A stretch of DNA of 64,000 nt from the NCBI RefSeq assembly GCF_900107215.1, contig NZ_FNPD01000004.1, positions 109,184 to 173,183 on the forward strand, read 5' to 3'. A program made the translations under genes and the position numbers. Source of the DNA: Acetomicrobium thermoterrenum DSM 13490 (GTDB lineage Bacteria > Synergistota > Synergistia > Synergistales > Acetomicrobiaceae). Shown here piece after piece: positions 27,348 through 36,355 of this stretch (the first letter of the stretch is position 1; every line of letters begins with the position of its first letter). The notes under the pieces were generated by a model, which saw only the letters and a list, made by a program, of their open reading frames with translations, was not told the DNA's origin and did no database searches.

Positions 27348-28097
27348 TTACGACCACGGCCACTTCACCCTCCTATCATTATATCTATGTAAAGCAAAAA
27401 AAACGTCATTAAACGAAGGTTGCTCCAAATAGATGGGCGTCGAGTGACATCTTTGGATGTCGTTAAGTCGATGAGCATCAGAGGATCTGATAATAGAATA
27501 ATCTAAAACACTTTCCTTCCAGTATAAAGCCTCCTGAGCAGTCAACCTCGCTGACAGCTCCACGGCATCTATATTCATATTAGGATGCAACATCCCGAGC
27601 ACTGCAAGATACGAATATGCCGGCCTGTCGACGTGGGCTAAAATCGCAATTCCTCCCATGCACTTTGTCTTCTCTATAACATCGTCCACAGATGCATCTA
27701 TTCCCTGTAGCAGGAGAGTGTCAACTTCTTCCAGTATATTGTTCTCATGATCAATTACTAACTGAAACCCAAACAAATCGGGGTCGTTTTTCACCGGAGC
27801 CAATCGTGCCCACACCCAATCCTGGAAAGCAAAAGCCTCCTCGACAGTTTTAAAAAGACATAAGGTATGAATGTCTTCGCGAGATTGAACTTCCAACGCC
27901 GGCAAAACTGTCAGCGGCTTATCTTTGGCTGCGTTAATTACAGCGACTGAATTTGCCGCCGCATTATGATCAGCTATAGCTATTATATCAATCCCTTCAT
28001 CCAAACACCTGCCTACTATATCCGCTGCTCCCATCTCAAGTTCGGCACAAGGCGATAATACAGTATGAACATGCAGGTCCATCCAATAAAGGTGCAT
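27348..28097 (-). CDS. PHP-domain metal-dependent phosphoesterase
   Basis: 249 residues. The metal-binding PHP motifs are MDLHVHTVLSPCAELEM near the N-terminus, IIAIADHNA, AILAHVDRPAYSY and SSDAHRLND near residue 220. PHP proteins of this short form (like YciV relatives) hydrolyse phosphoesters. It is the distal gene of a five-gene module 27348-30560 and follows the DRTGG gene by 4 bases. Its occurrence next to Fe-S hydrogenase-like sensor genes is a recurrent genome pattern, but the substrate is unknown. Confidence 0.85.
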   Translation of the reverse strand: MHLYWMDLHVHTVLSPCAELEMGAADIVGRCLDEGIDIIAIADHNAAANSVAVINAAKDKPLTVLPALEVQSREDIHTLCLFKTVEEAFAFQDWVWARLAPVKNDPDLFGFQLVIDHENNILEEVDTLLLQGIDASVDDVIEKTKCMGGIAILAHVDRPAYSYLAVLGMLHPNMNIDAVELSARLTAQEALYWKESVLDYSIIRSSDAHRLNDIQRCHSTPIYLEQPSFNDVFFALHRYNDRRVKWPWS

Positions 28098-28101
28098 GAC
28101 T

Positions 28102-28437
28102 TCAATCTTTTATTCCCAGCTCGTACAGCTTGCCGCAAAGATTGAATGCATCCTGTTTGGAAGATGTAAGAGTAATATTTTCCTTCCGACAGCTGTCTAT
28201 AAGTTCTTGAAGCGGTTCACGTCCTGATGCTAGCACGATGAATGGGATGTCTTTCAAAACAGCGACAGCAGCCACGTTAACATGGTTTTGAATAGTAACC
28301 CACACTGCTCCCTCCGGTGCCGTTCTCATTATAAAGCTCAAAAGATCTCCAACAACCCCCTGATGCACTTCTTTGTCAAGGTCGCCTTGAACATGCACAT
28401 TCAATTCTAACTTTTCGCATATTTCCTTCACCTTCAT
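28102..28437 (-). CDS. DRTGG-domain protein
   Basis: About 111 residues, start at MKVKEIC, preceded by CCGGAGGGGAAATC; ATGA overlap with the sensor gene upstream supports it. The DRTGG fold is a small nucleotide or phosphate-like-ligand sensing domain also seen in phosphotransacetylase and CBS-PPase proteins. In this protein GVVGDLLSFIMRT and VAVLKDIPFIVLASGREP are visible. A second DRTGG-like gene lies at 30195, so the module has two. Confidence 0.78.
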   Translation of the reverse strand: MKVKEICEKLELNVHVQGDLDKEVHQGVVGDLLSFIMRTAPEGAVWVTIQNHVNVAAVAVLKDIPFIVLASGREPLQELIDSCRKENITLTSSKQDAFNLCGKLYELGIKD

Positions 28438-29762
28438 GATTTCCCCTCCGGCGTCATTGTATGTACCAACCTCTTTGAAAGGTCGTAAATTTCCTTGGAC
28501 AAATCTGCAATGCGTTCTTTTAATCTGAAGATGCAATCATCGAGCGAACCTTCGCCCTTTACGATATCTTCAGCCATAACCCTGCATGAGGGTCTGCCGC
28601 AGGTCCCGCAATCGAGGTGTGGGAGATCAGCGTAGACAGCGTGTAGTTGCTTCAATCTTTCCATAGCCTTTGCCAGATCCTCTCCTAAAGGCATCTGTTC
28701 AATGGGAACAATTCTTTCTCTGAGAGACCAAATCTTCGCATCGTAGATCGACTCGAGCTCCTCCCTGTTTTCCTCATTAAAATCAAAATCAATTTCCATG
28801 TTATCAATCTTGATACGGCTCAAAAAACGAGATTCGGCATTTCCTATGCCGCCTATGCATCCCAAATCGCAAACCCTGGCTTCGATGTAGTCGATACCTC
28901 TGAGTTTTCCCAATTCCATTTCCTGAAAAAGGTTAATCACGTTTCGCAACCCATCCACTTCAAGAGTTTTAATGGGCCTGCTTGAAAAACTGCGGACGTG
29001 CATTGACTCACCTCCGGTCTTAGCCCATGCTATCCAGCGTGGAGCATGGAATGGATAATCGACGGACACCTTTTTGGATGGGTCACCAGAGCCTATTAAC
29101 ACCTCTCGGGCAAGTTTAGACGTGGAAATGGCAAATTCAGCAGAACTTATATCCCTTCCAACGGGAGAACGTACCATGGCAATTCGCGCAGGACAGGATG
29201 AAACCAAGGTAACGGGGTCTCGCCTTTTCGACCTCGCTCTCCAAAGATCTATGCTCGTCTCTAGGGGAGATTCTACCTGCACGAGATGGGGAATAAGTTC
29301 ATGGAATTTGATCTGAATCAACCTGACAACGGCAGGACAGTAAGTTGAAATAAGAGGCCTCAGGTTATCTGAAGAACTTTCTATGGCTCTTGCTACAGCC
29401 AAAGCCGTGACATCGTAAGCCGCTTCATATTCGTCAAAGATCGGCTCGAAGTTCAATTCAAATAGGGCTTGTGCCATCAACTCAGGGATGGGCGGCCAAG
29501 AAAACTGCGTGCAGAAGGAAGGGTCTGTAACCAACGTCATGGGGCGTTTGCTCAGTATATAATCCCATTCATCCTCCTCAAGCAATAATGCTCTATGCGT
29601 GCATCGTCTCAGACACTCGCCGCAAGCAATACAAATTTCGCTTAAAATACGAACTTTACCCTCTATGACCCTCATGGCCTCAGTGGGACATGATTTAATA
29701 CAGTTGACACATCCTCTACAGGATGTTTCTACGATTTTCACGCCGTGAGCCAAATAACTCAC
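28434..29762 (-). CDS. [FeFe]-hydrogenase-like ferredoxin protein, probable redox/H2 sensor
   Basis: 442 residues. Two N-terminal [4Fe-4S] ferredoxin motifs (CRGCVNCIKSCPTEAM and CIACGECLRRCTHRAL), a central [FeFe]-hydrogenase large-subunit-like domain, and a C-terminal Fe-S domain (LDCGTCGRPSCRVMAEDIV plus a later Cys). The three H-cluster motifs are degenerate: STYCPAV for TSCCP, VSSCPARIA for MPCxxK, and RVCDLGCIGGIGNA for MACxGxCxxGGG; the proton-transfer Cys is gone. Cysteines that could hold a cluster remain. Thus it probably senses redox state or H2 rather than produces it. GTG start in a GTGA overlap with the kinase gene. Confidence 0.85.
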   Translation of the reverse strand: MSYLAHGVKIVETSCRGCVNCIKSCPTEAMRVIEGKVRILSEICIACGECLRRCTHRALLLEEDEWDYILSKRPMTLVTDPSFCTQFSWPPIPELMAQALFELNFEPIFDEYEAAYDVTALAVARAIESSSDNLRPLISTYCPAVVRLIQIKFHELIPHLVQVESPLETSIDLWRARSKRRDPVTLVSSCPARIAMVRSPVGRDISSAEFAISTSKLAREVLIGSGDPSKKVSVDYPFHAPRWIAWAKTGGESMHVRSFSSRPIKTLEVDGLRNVINLFQEMELGKLRGIDYIEARVCDLGCIGGIGNAESRFLSRIKIDNMEIDFDFNEENREELESIYDAKIWSLRERIVPIEQMPLGEDLAKAMERLKQLHAVYADLPHLDCGTCGRPSCRVMAEDIVKGEGSLDDCIFRLKERIADLSKEIYDLSKRLVHTMTPEGKS

Positions 29763-30193
29763 CGTCCTTTATTAAGGTATATAACTGCACGTAATTTTGT
29801 ACCCTTCCCCGGCACTGTGTCTATATACAATTCATCGGCATTTCTTTTGATATTGGGCAGGCCCATTCCTGCTCCGAAGCCCATTTCCCTTATAAAGTCG
29901 GGGGCAGAAGAATAACCTTCCTGCATCGCCAACTCCAGGTCCTCGATTCCCGGGCCCTCGTCTTCAGCCATTATGGTAACTTTATCCTCCTCAACTTGGA
30001 GGCGCATAACTCCACCGCCGCCATGTATCACAATGTTCATTTCCGCTTCGTAAACGACGATAGCTGCCCTACGGCAAATTTCGGGAGGCAATCCGAGAGA
30101 TTTTAACGTTTCCTTAAACTGGGTGGCTGTTTCTCCTGCAGCCAGAAAATCCAGGGGCTTAACTTCTAACTCCAACACTAGCGGTTCGCTCAA
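29759..30193 (-). CDS. anti-sigma-factor-type serine kinase (GHKL)
   Basis: 144 residues. A SpoIIAB/RsbW-like ATPase: YEAEMNIVIHGGGG (N box), EDEGPGIEDL (G1), and MGFGAGMGLPNIKRNADEL (G2). Such proteins phosphorylate anti-anti-sigma partners or act as switches. Here it is joined by overlap to the [FeFe]-hydrogenase-like sensor downstream. No STAS partner is in the window. TTG start with AAGGAGTCGAG ahead. Confidence 0.85.
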   Translation of the reverse strand: MSEPLVLELEVKPLDFLAAGETATQFKETLKSLGLPPEICRRAAIVVYEAEMNIVIHGGGGVMRLQVEEDKVTIMAEDEGPGIEDLELAMQEGYSSAPDFIREMGFGAGMGLPNIKRNADELYIDTVPGKGTKLRAVIYLNKGR

Positions 30194-30194
30194 T

Positions 30195-30560
30195 TTAACT
30201 CGACTCCTTGTGAAGAATAGGACATGGTTTTAAACCGGCTTGATATAATAATCCGCAGGTTTCAAACATGCTCTTCTGACATAATAAAATAGGTATATCT
30301 AGCTTTTTGGCTAGGACAACCGCCTCTTCCAAGGGCCTCTTATTTCTTACAAACACAATACCGGTCATATCCAACATTGTCGCCGTCCGGATGATTTGAA
30401 TATTTGTTAAGCCCGTTATTAAAAGCGAAGTTGCCAACGCAAAGGCAAGGACATCGCTCATTAGATCCGATGCAAAGGCATACTCGACTTCGCTATCCAT
30501 TGCTGCAGTGTCAAATAATCTACTGGCCTGCAATATTTTTTCGATTTCGGATATCTTCAT
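30195..30560 (-). CDS. DRTGG-domain protein (first gene of the sensor module)
   Basis: 121 residues with the DRTGG-like pattern: FASDLMSDVLAFAL, LLITGLTNIQIIRTATMLDMTGIVFVRNKRP and ILLCQKSMFETCGLLYQAGL. It is the first gene of the module and is divergent from glgP. The two DRTGG proteins in the module share the CGLLY/CGKLYELGIK tail, so they are paralogues by eye. Confidence 0.8.
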   Translation of the reverse strand: MKISEIEKILQASRLFDTAAMDSEVEYAFASDLMSDVLAFALATSLLITGLTNIQIIRTATMLDMTGIVFVRNKRPLEEAVVLAKKLDIPILLCQKSMFETCGLLYQAGLKPCPILHKESS

Positions 30561-30754
30561 CCAATCTGACCTCCCGGAGGCAATTGAAATGTTAATGTTA
30601 TAGTAATAACTATAGCATAATTTTTGGCCTGAGTGTATTTAATATCAAAGGGGCAAAAGCGACTTACTATATCCCCACATGATATAATTCTTGAGTCTAT
30701 GTTAATAATCGTTTTATACTTTCTACGCAATCAGAGTGAAGGAGTGGTAGATTA

Positions 30755-32512
30755 ATGGTTGAATCTTACAGCAGAAATGACGCAATGAATTACAATATAC
30801 CCGTAGGCTCATCGCTTACACATCTGATGGAAATGGACCCTGCCTTTAGAACCGTTGCCTATTTTTCAATGGAAATTGGCGTCATGAACGACATTCCCAC
30901 CTATGCGGGCGGATTGGGAATTTTAGCCGGCGATGTGCTGAAAAGTGCAGCCGACCTCGGAGTACCTATTGTAGGGGTTACGCTCCTATATAAACAGGGA
31001 TATTTCAAACAAAGGATCGACGAACAGGGACGACAAATTGAGGAACCCTTTCAATGGGAACCAGGTAAAAATCTAACCTTACTTCCTAATGAAGTAAACG
31101 TCGATATAGAGGGCAATTCGGTATACGTACGTGTTTGGGTATATGAAATTGTCGGGGAGACGGGGTATGTTGTACCTGTCTATTTTCTCGATACCGATTA
31201 TGAAAAAAATGCCCCCGAGTATAGAAACCTTACTTGGTATTTGTACGGAGGAGACCTCAGATACAGATTGTGCCAAGAGATGATTTTAGGAATAGGGGGT
31301 CTAAGAATCCTAAGAGATCTGGGTTACAATAATATAAAGACTTTTCATCTTAATGAAGGTCATGCAGGCTTTCTGGCTTTAGAACTTCTTAGAGAACAGG
31401 GTTATATCGATTTCGAAAAAATTAAGGAACAGGTGGTCTTCACTTCGCATACTCCAGTGGCAGCAGGACACGATTATTTTTCCTTTGACCTAATAGAGAG
31501 AACCATGTCGCCAGTATTCGTAGATTATTTAAAACAGATGATGCCTAACGGCGGCGTTTCAATGGTCGATTTCGGACTCAAGTACAGCAAATACATAAAT
31601 GGTGTATCAAAAAAACACAGAGACGTAAGCAGAAAGCTTTATAATACCGAAAACATAGACTACATAACCAACGGCGTTCATTCAAAAAGCTGGACATCTT
31701 CAAGTATGCAAAGGATTTTTGACCAAAACATTCCGGGGTGGAGAAATGACCCGTCCAGATTGGTCATGGCAAGCAAATTGGGCGATAATGAAATTTGGAA
31801 AGCCCATCAGGCAAACAAAATGCATCTTCTATCCAAGGTGCTCGAGAAAACCGGAATAGAGCTGGACACTGAAATCCTCACTATAGGCTTCGCCAGAAGA
31901 GCAGTAGCGTACAAAAGAGCCGATCTCATCTTTAAAGACATAAATAGATTAATTGACATATGCGCCGGCAAAGTACAACTAATATTCTCGGGAAAGGCGC
32001 ATCCTTCCGACGAAGACGGCAAAAAAATGATACAGCGCGTGATAGAGATCTCTAAAGAGATTTCCGATAGAATCCCGGTAGTTTTCTTGGATAATTACGA
32101 CATGGAGCTGGCCGCTCTGCTCACCTCCGGGGTTGACGTATGGCTCAACACGCCCATTAGACCCCGTGAAGCTTCGGGAACTAGCGGAATGAAGTGTTCC
32201 CATAACGGAGTATTAAATTTATCCATATTGGACGGATGGTGGGTTGAAGGTTGGATAGAAGACATAACGGGGTGGGCAATAGGGCCTGAACCAAAAGAAG
32301 TGGAGCTTGTAAATTACGACGAGTCCCAAGACGCGGATGCGTTATACAAAGTGCTTGAGCAAAAGGTCATTCCATTGTATTATCAAAATAAAGACAAATG
32401 GATTTCAATGATGAAAAATACGATTTCCTTAAATGCCAGCTATTTCAATACTCATCGAGTTGTAAGAGAATATTGCGAAAAAGCCTATGGCATACACCCA
32501 AAATATTACTAA
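30755..32512 (+). CDS. glgP: alpha-glucan phosphorylase
   Basis: 585 residues, the short phosphorylase type rather than the 800-residue GlgP of E. coli. VAYFSMEIGVMNDIPTYAGGLGILAGD at the N-terminus, FHLNEGHAGFLALELLRE, and the C-terminal PLP region with GTSGMKCSHNGVLNLSILDGWW are diagnostic. It releases glucose-1-phosphate from glycogen. It leads a plus-strand glycogen operon with glgA (21 bases on) and glgC. The ribosome site GAAGGAG is strong. Confidence 0.92.
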   Translation: MVESYSRNDAMNYNIPVGSSLTHLMEMDPAFRTVAYFSMEIGVMNDIPTYAGGLGILAGDVLKSAADLGVPIVGVTLLYKQGYFKQRIDEQGRQIEEPFQWEPGKNLTLLPNEVNVDIEGNSVYVRVWVYEIVGETGYVVPVYFLDTDYEKNAPEYRNLTWYLYGGDLRYRLCQEMILGIGGLRILRDLGYNNIKTFHLNEGHAGFLALELLREQGYIDFEKIKEQVVFTSHTPVAAGHDYFSFDLIERTMSPVFVDYLKQMMPNGGVSMVDFGLKYSKYINGVSKKHRDVSRKLYNTENIDYITNGVHSKSWTSSSMQRIFDQNIPGWRNDPSRLVMASKLGDNEIWKAHQANKMHLLSKVLEKTGIELDTEILTIGFARRAVAYKRADLIFKDINRLIDICAGKVQLIFSGKAHPSDEDGKKMIQRVIEISKEISDRIPVVFLDNYDMELAALLTSGVDVWLNTPIRPREASGTSGMKCSHNGVLNLSILDGWWVEGWIEDITGWAIGPEPKEVELVNYDESQDADALYKVLEQKVIPLYYQNKDKWISMMKNTISLNASYFNTHRVVREYCEKAYGIHPKYY

Positions 32513-32533
32513 ATTAAAGTGAAGTGGTAAGAG

Positions 32534-34021
32534 GTGTCTTCGCCTTTCAAAAAAATAAAAGTGCTTCACGTTGCTTCAGAAATGCACCCCCTCGCAAAAA
32601 AAGGAGGACTGGGCGACGTCGTCGGCTCCCTACCCAAAGCACAAAGAGAACTTGGCATCGACAGCAGGGTTTTGTTGCCCCTCTACCCCGGAGTTATGGA
32701 TCGCATCATTGGGAAGGCAAAAAAATTACCGCGCAAGCTTTATCTTCCTTTAGAGTGGAGGGTATTTCCTGCCCGACTATGGCATACCGATGTCCAGGAG
32801 GTCCCTGTCTACCTTCTGGACATCGAAGATATATCCTTTTCGGCAGATGTATATCCAAATCAATTGGACATGAACTCGGTAAGACCTTTTTTCCTTCTCT
32901 CCTTGGCTGCAATGGAATTTAAAAAGGCAACCAACTGGAATCCACATATATTTCACATTCACGATTGGCCTACCTCTATGGTAGCAACTGTTCTTAAATG
33001 GCACATGTATTATTCGACATTATCCAACCATTATGATACCGTTCTCACAATACACAACCTTGCTCACCAAGGAATCGTTCAGGAAACGAACTTAATTCAA
33101 TGGGGAATCCCAAAAGAGGCTTTTAATATAGAAGGGTTGGAATACTACGGAATGACCAACTTTTTAAAGGGCGGAATTATAGCTTCCGACATGGTCACGA
33201 CAGTCTCGCCCCGCTATTCCTGGGAAATACAGACTAGGGAATATGGAATGGGCTTGGATGGTGTTTTAAAAAAGTACAACAGTAAGCTAAAGGGCATACT
33301 CAACGGGATCGATTACTCCTATTGGAATCCCAAAACAGATCCTCTTATTCCAGCACATTACGACGTGAACGACATTGCCCCGAAAAGAGAATGCAAAAAA
33401 TCCTTATTATCCCGATGCGGCTGGGAAGACGATGGTTCACCAATTTTAATATATATAGGCAGACTCGCGGAACAAAAGGGCTTGGATATATTATTGCCCT
33501 CCATAGAAGCCATTCCGGGTCATGGTTGCAAGTTGATCGTTTTAGGCGAAGGAAGCGAAATTTACGAAAGAGCTCTATTGGATATGTGCTTGCAATTTCC
33601 AGACAGCCTATTCGTTAAAATAGGATATGATGAGGAGCTATCGCACCTCATGTATGCAGGAGGAGATATGCTCGTAATGCCTTCATATTTCGAACCCTGC
33701 GGTTTATCTCAATTAATTGCCATGCGATATGGAACAGTTCCCATTTGTCGTGCTACAGGAGGGCTTGCAGACACAGTTATAGATGCCGATTCCGCATCGG
33801 ATGGAACCGGTTTTTTATTCAGTTCTTACGATAGCGAGGCTTTCTTGCGAGCTATTGGAAGGGCTTTGGCGTCTTGGAACTCTCCAAATCATTGGAATCG
33901 AATTATATCAAACTGCATGAAAGTCGACTTTTCTTGGTCCAAATCCTCACGAGAATACGCAAATCTATACCTCGAACTGCTGGGAGTCCCGGAAGGCGAA
34001 AACAAAAATCTATTGCTTTAG
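32534..34021 (+). CDS. glgA: glycogen synthase (ADP-glucose type)
   Basis: 495 residues, family GT5. The ADP-glucose site KKGGLGDVVGSLPKA is near residue 22, IHNLAHQG follows, and the C-terminal half shows GRLAEQKGLDILL and MPSYFEPCGLSQLIAMRYG. GTG start (SSPFKKIKVLHVASEMHPL) after AAGAG. Works with glgC, two genes down the operon, to make glycogen. No branching enzyme gene lies in the window. Confidence 0.92.
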   Translation: MSSPFKKIKVLHVASEMHPLAKKGGLGDVVGSLPKAQRELGIDSRVLLPLYPGVMDRIIGKAKKLPRKLYLPLEWRVFPARLWHTDVQEVPVYLLDIEDISFSADVYPNQLDMNSVRPFFLLSLAAMEFKKATNWNPHIFHIHDWPTSMVATVLKWHMYYSTLSNHYDTVLTIHNLAHQGIVQETNLIQWGIPKEAFNIEGLEYYGMTNFLKGGIIASDMVTTVSPRYSWEIQTREYGMGLDGVLKKYNSKLKGILNGIDYSYWNPKTDPLIPAHYDVNDIAPKRECKKSLLSRCGWEDDGSPILIYIGRLAEQKGLDILLPSIEAIPGHGCKLIVLGEGSEIYERALLDMCLQFPDSLFVKIGYDEELSHLMYAGGDMLVMPSYFEPCGLSQLIAMRYGTVPICRATGGLADTVIDADSASDGTGFLFSSYDSEAFLRAIGRALASWNSPNHWNRIISNCMKVDFSWSKSSREYANLYLELLGVPEGENKNLLL

Positions 34022-34102
34022 TCTTGTCATATAACCTAATAACAGGGTATAGTTATAAGCATATATAGTACACCTTAGAAATTATTTATGGGGGTGGCAT
34101 TT

Positions 34103-35377
34103 TTGATCTATGGAAAGTACGGGAGGGTGTTGGGCATAGTTCTAGCAGGTGGTCGAGGCCAGAGACTTTCCCCCTTGACAAGACACCGCGCAAAGCCGGC
34201 AGTTCATTTTGCAGCCAAATATAGGATAGTAGATTTCGCCCTTTCCAACTTAGTTAACAGCGGAGTCTTCTCCATATACGTCCTCGTCCAATTTCGAAGC
34301 CAGTCATTGAACGAGCACATTGAAAGAGGGTGGCAGTTTGGAGGCGCCTTGAGAGGCAGAGACTTCTTTATAACTGTTGTACCCGCGCAAATGTGGACCG
34401 GCGAGCATTGGTACAAAGGAACGGCCGATGCCGTCTTTCAAAATCTACACCTGATCACCATTTACAATGCCGACCGTATTTGCGTATTCGCCGCCGATCA
34501 TGTATATAAGATGGACATAGAACAAATGATGCAAAAACATATAGAACAAAAGGCGGATTGCACGGTAGCCGCTTACGAAGTGCCGGTCGGCGAAGCGTCT
34601 GCCTTTGGATGCCTGAAAACGGACGAAGATGGTTTTGTCGTAGAATTCCTGGAAAAGCCGAAGAACCCGCCCGAAATTCCAAACCGGCCCGGATTTAGCT
34701 TTGTTTCCATGGGCAATTACATCTTCGAAAGGGAAATTTTAGAAGAAGTATTAGTTGAAGATGCAAATGATCCCGACAGCAGTCATGATTTCGGAAAAGA
34801 TATATTGCCGAAACTATACAAAAACCATAAAGTATTGTCCTACGATTTTAAAACAAATGCCATCCCGGGAAATGATAAGCCATATTGGAAAGACGTAGGA
34901 ACGATCAAAACTTACTGGCAGGCGCATATGGACCTGCTCAAGGAAAATGCGGATTTAAATCTTTTCAACCCGCAATGGCCGATCAGAACCGTATCCTATG
35001 CCGACCCTCCAGGGTTCACCTTCTCCGTGGACAACTCCTCAAGCAGCGTGGAAGACGCGCTTCGCGCGGAGGGAAGTCAAGTAATCGGGGCAACCGTAAA
35101 AAGATCGGTTTTGTCGAGAAACTGCGTTATAAAGCCCGGCGCCTACGTTGAGGAATGTATAATAGGAAGAGGAGTAGTCATTGGGGAACGGTGTCGATTG
35201 AGAAGGGTCATTGTGGATGCCCAAAACGTTATCCCCCCGGACACTGAAATAGGATTTGATGAAAATTTGGATCGTCAAAGATATCACGTCGACCCCTCGG
35301 GTATAGTGGTCGTCCCGATGCCCGCCATACAACTTAGAGCAAAGGTGAATTTCCCCTACCCAGATTCAGGAATTTAA
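34103..35377 (+). CDS. glgC: glucose-1-phosphate adenylyltransferase
   Basis: About 424 residues. Nucleotidyltransferase motif VLGIVLAGGRGQRLSPLT, KPAVHFAAKYRIVDFALSN, and WYKGTADAVFQN identify GlgC; the C-terminal left-handed beta-helix follows (ATVKRSVLSRNCVIKPGAYVEE region). The enzyme makes ADP-glucose. TTG at 34103 is preferred because GGGGGTGG sits 5 bases upstream; an ATG at 34088 overlaps that sequence. Lack of a second GlgC/GlgD-like gene implies a homotetramer. Confidence 0.9.
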   Translation: MIYGKYGRVLGIVLAGGRGQRLSPLTRHRAKPAVHFAAKYRIVDFALSNLVNSGVFSIYVLVQFRSQSLNEHIERGWQFGGALRGRDFFITVVPAQMWTGEHWYKGTADAVFQNLHLITIYNADRICVFAADHVYKMDIEQMMQKHIEQKADCTVAAYEVPVGEASAFGCLKTDEDGFVVEFLEKPKNPPEIPNRPGFSFVSMGNYIFEREILEEVLVEDANDPDSSHDFGKDILPKLYKNHKVLSYDFKTNAIPGNDKPYWKDVGTIKTYWQAHMDLLKENADLNLFNPQWPIRTVSYADPPGFTFSVDNSSSSVEDALRAEGSQVIGATVKRSVLSRNCVIKPGAYVEECIIGRGVVIGERCRLRRVIVDAQNVIPPDTEIGFDENLDRQRYHVDPSGIVVVPMPAIQLRAKVNFPYPDSGI

Positions 35378-35417
35378 TATATACTACCCGAGTAAATTTT
35401 TTATAGGAGGAAGATTA

Positions 35418-36341
35418 ATGACACAGAGGAACACCTGCGAAGAAGTAAAAAAACTTTTGGATATGGCTAATTCAACAGACAACCATGAGGAAGCAACAAG
35501 GCTTGCAAATAAAGTCCTCGAGCTGGCCCCGACAAATTGCGAGGCTTTGCTGTTACTGGCAGATAATGCCATATCCGATGGCGATATGGAAAAGAATCGC
35601 TTTTATCTCAACCGGATAATCGAAAACTACGAGAAAGGACAATCCAAAGACAATACGAGAGATACGGAAGATGCGAATGACGAAATTTACCTTTCCGCCC
35701 TTGAAAGGCTTGCCTTTTCGCTTTCCTTCGACGATCGCCACGAAGAAGCAATGTCGGTTGCCCAAAAATTGCTAGAGATAGATGTAGAAGGAAAAACTAC
35801 GGCCAAAGATACGATTTATCGGTCGTTGTTGATGATGGACCGCTACAGAGAAATATTGGAGATGATCTGCCAGGAGGAAAACCCTTCAGCCGTTGCTCTG
35901 CACGCAAAGGCGATAGCTCTATATCAATTGGACGGAATGAGCTGGAACTCTTACGAAGCCTTGGTCAGCGCATTGGAAGGTGATCCGGATGCTCCTTTCT
36001 ATGCTTTGGGCATTTGGGATGAGCCTGAGGAACCTGACGAAGAGGAAGTTCAATCCATGCTGACAGCATTGTATATAGTAGAACCATGGGCCAAATCTGA
36101 CGAACTCATCGACTGGATAACCCATATTACCATCGCCTTCGGTTTTTTCACCCAACGTCTTCCGGAGGATTTTCTCCAGGTTATGGAATTAAGCGAAACC
36201 GGAAGTATGGCAAGGCAAGAATTAGACGAATTAAAGGAAATAATCGACGAAATGCAAAAAGTGGAAGCCGTAAGGGATCACGACTTCAAAGGTATAGATC
36301 GCATAGTCTTCGATGCCCTGCGCTTCAGACGTAAATATTAA
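35418..36341 (+). CDS. acidic TPR-like protein
   Basis: 307 residues, strongly acidic, with helical repeats. The first 50 residues look like a TPR unit (EEATRLANKVLELAPTNCEALLLLADNAISDG), and a second appears around 100-150 (SALERLAFSLSFDDRHEEAMSVA). I do not recognise a catalytic motif, signal peptide or membrane span. It follows glgC by 40 bases with its own ribosome site, so it may scaffold glycogen enzymes or simply be co-transcribed; no function is claimed. Confidence 0.7.
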   Translation: MTQRNTCEEVKKLLDMANSTDNHEEATRLANKVLELAPTNCEALLLLADNAISDGDMEKNRFYLNRIIENYEKGQSKDNTRDTEDANDEIYLSALERLAFSLSFDDRHEEAMSVAQKLLEIDVEGKTTAKDTIYRSLLMMDRYREILEMICQEENPSAVALHAKAIALYQLDGMSWNSYEALVSALEGDPDAPFYALGIWDEPEEPDEEEVQSMLTALYIVEPWAKSDELIDWITHITIAFGFFTQRLPEDFLQVMELSETGSMARQELDELKEIIDEMQKVEAVRDHDFKGIDRIVFDALRFRRKY

Positions 36342-36355
36342 AACCCAAAAAAGGA

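Noticed and set aside
32524-32922. 132-codon plus-strand frame at the start of glgA
   Set aside because: It overlaps a well-supported glycogen synthase and is rich in Arg, Pro and Ser as expected from an out-of-frame reading.
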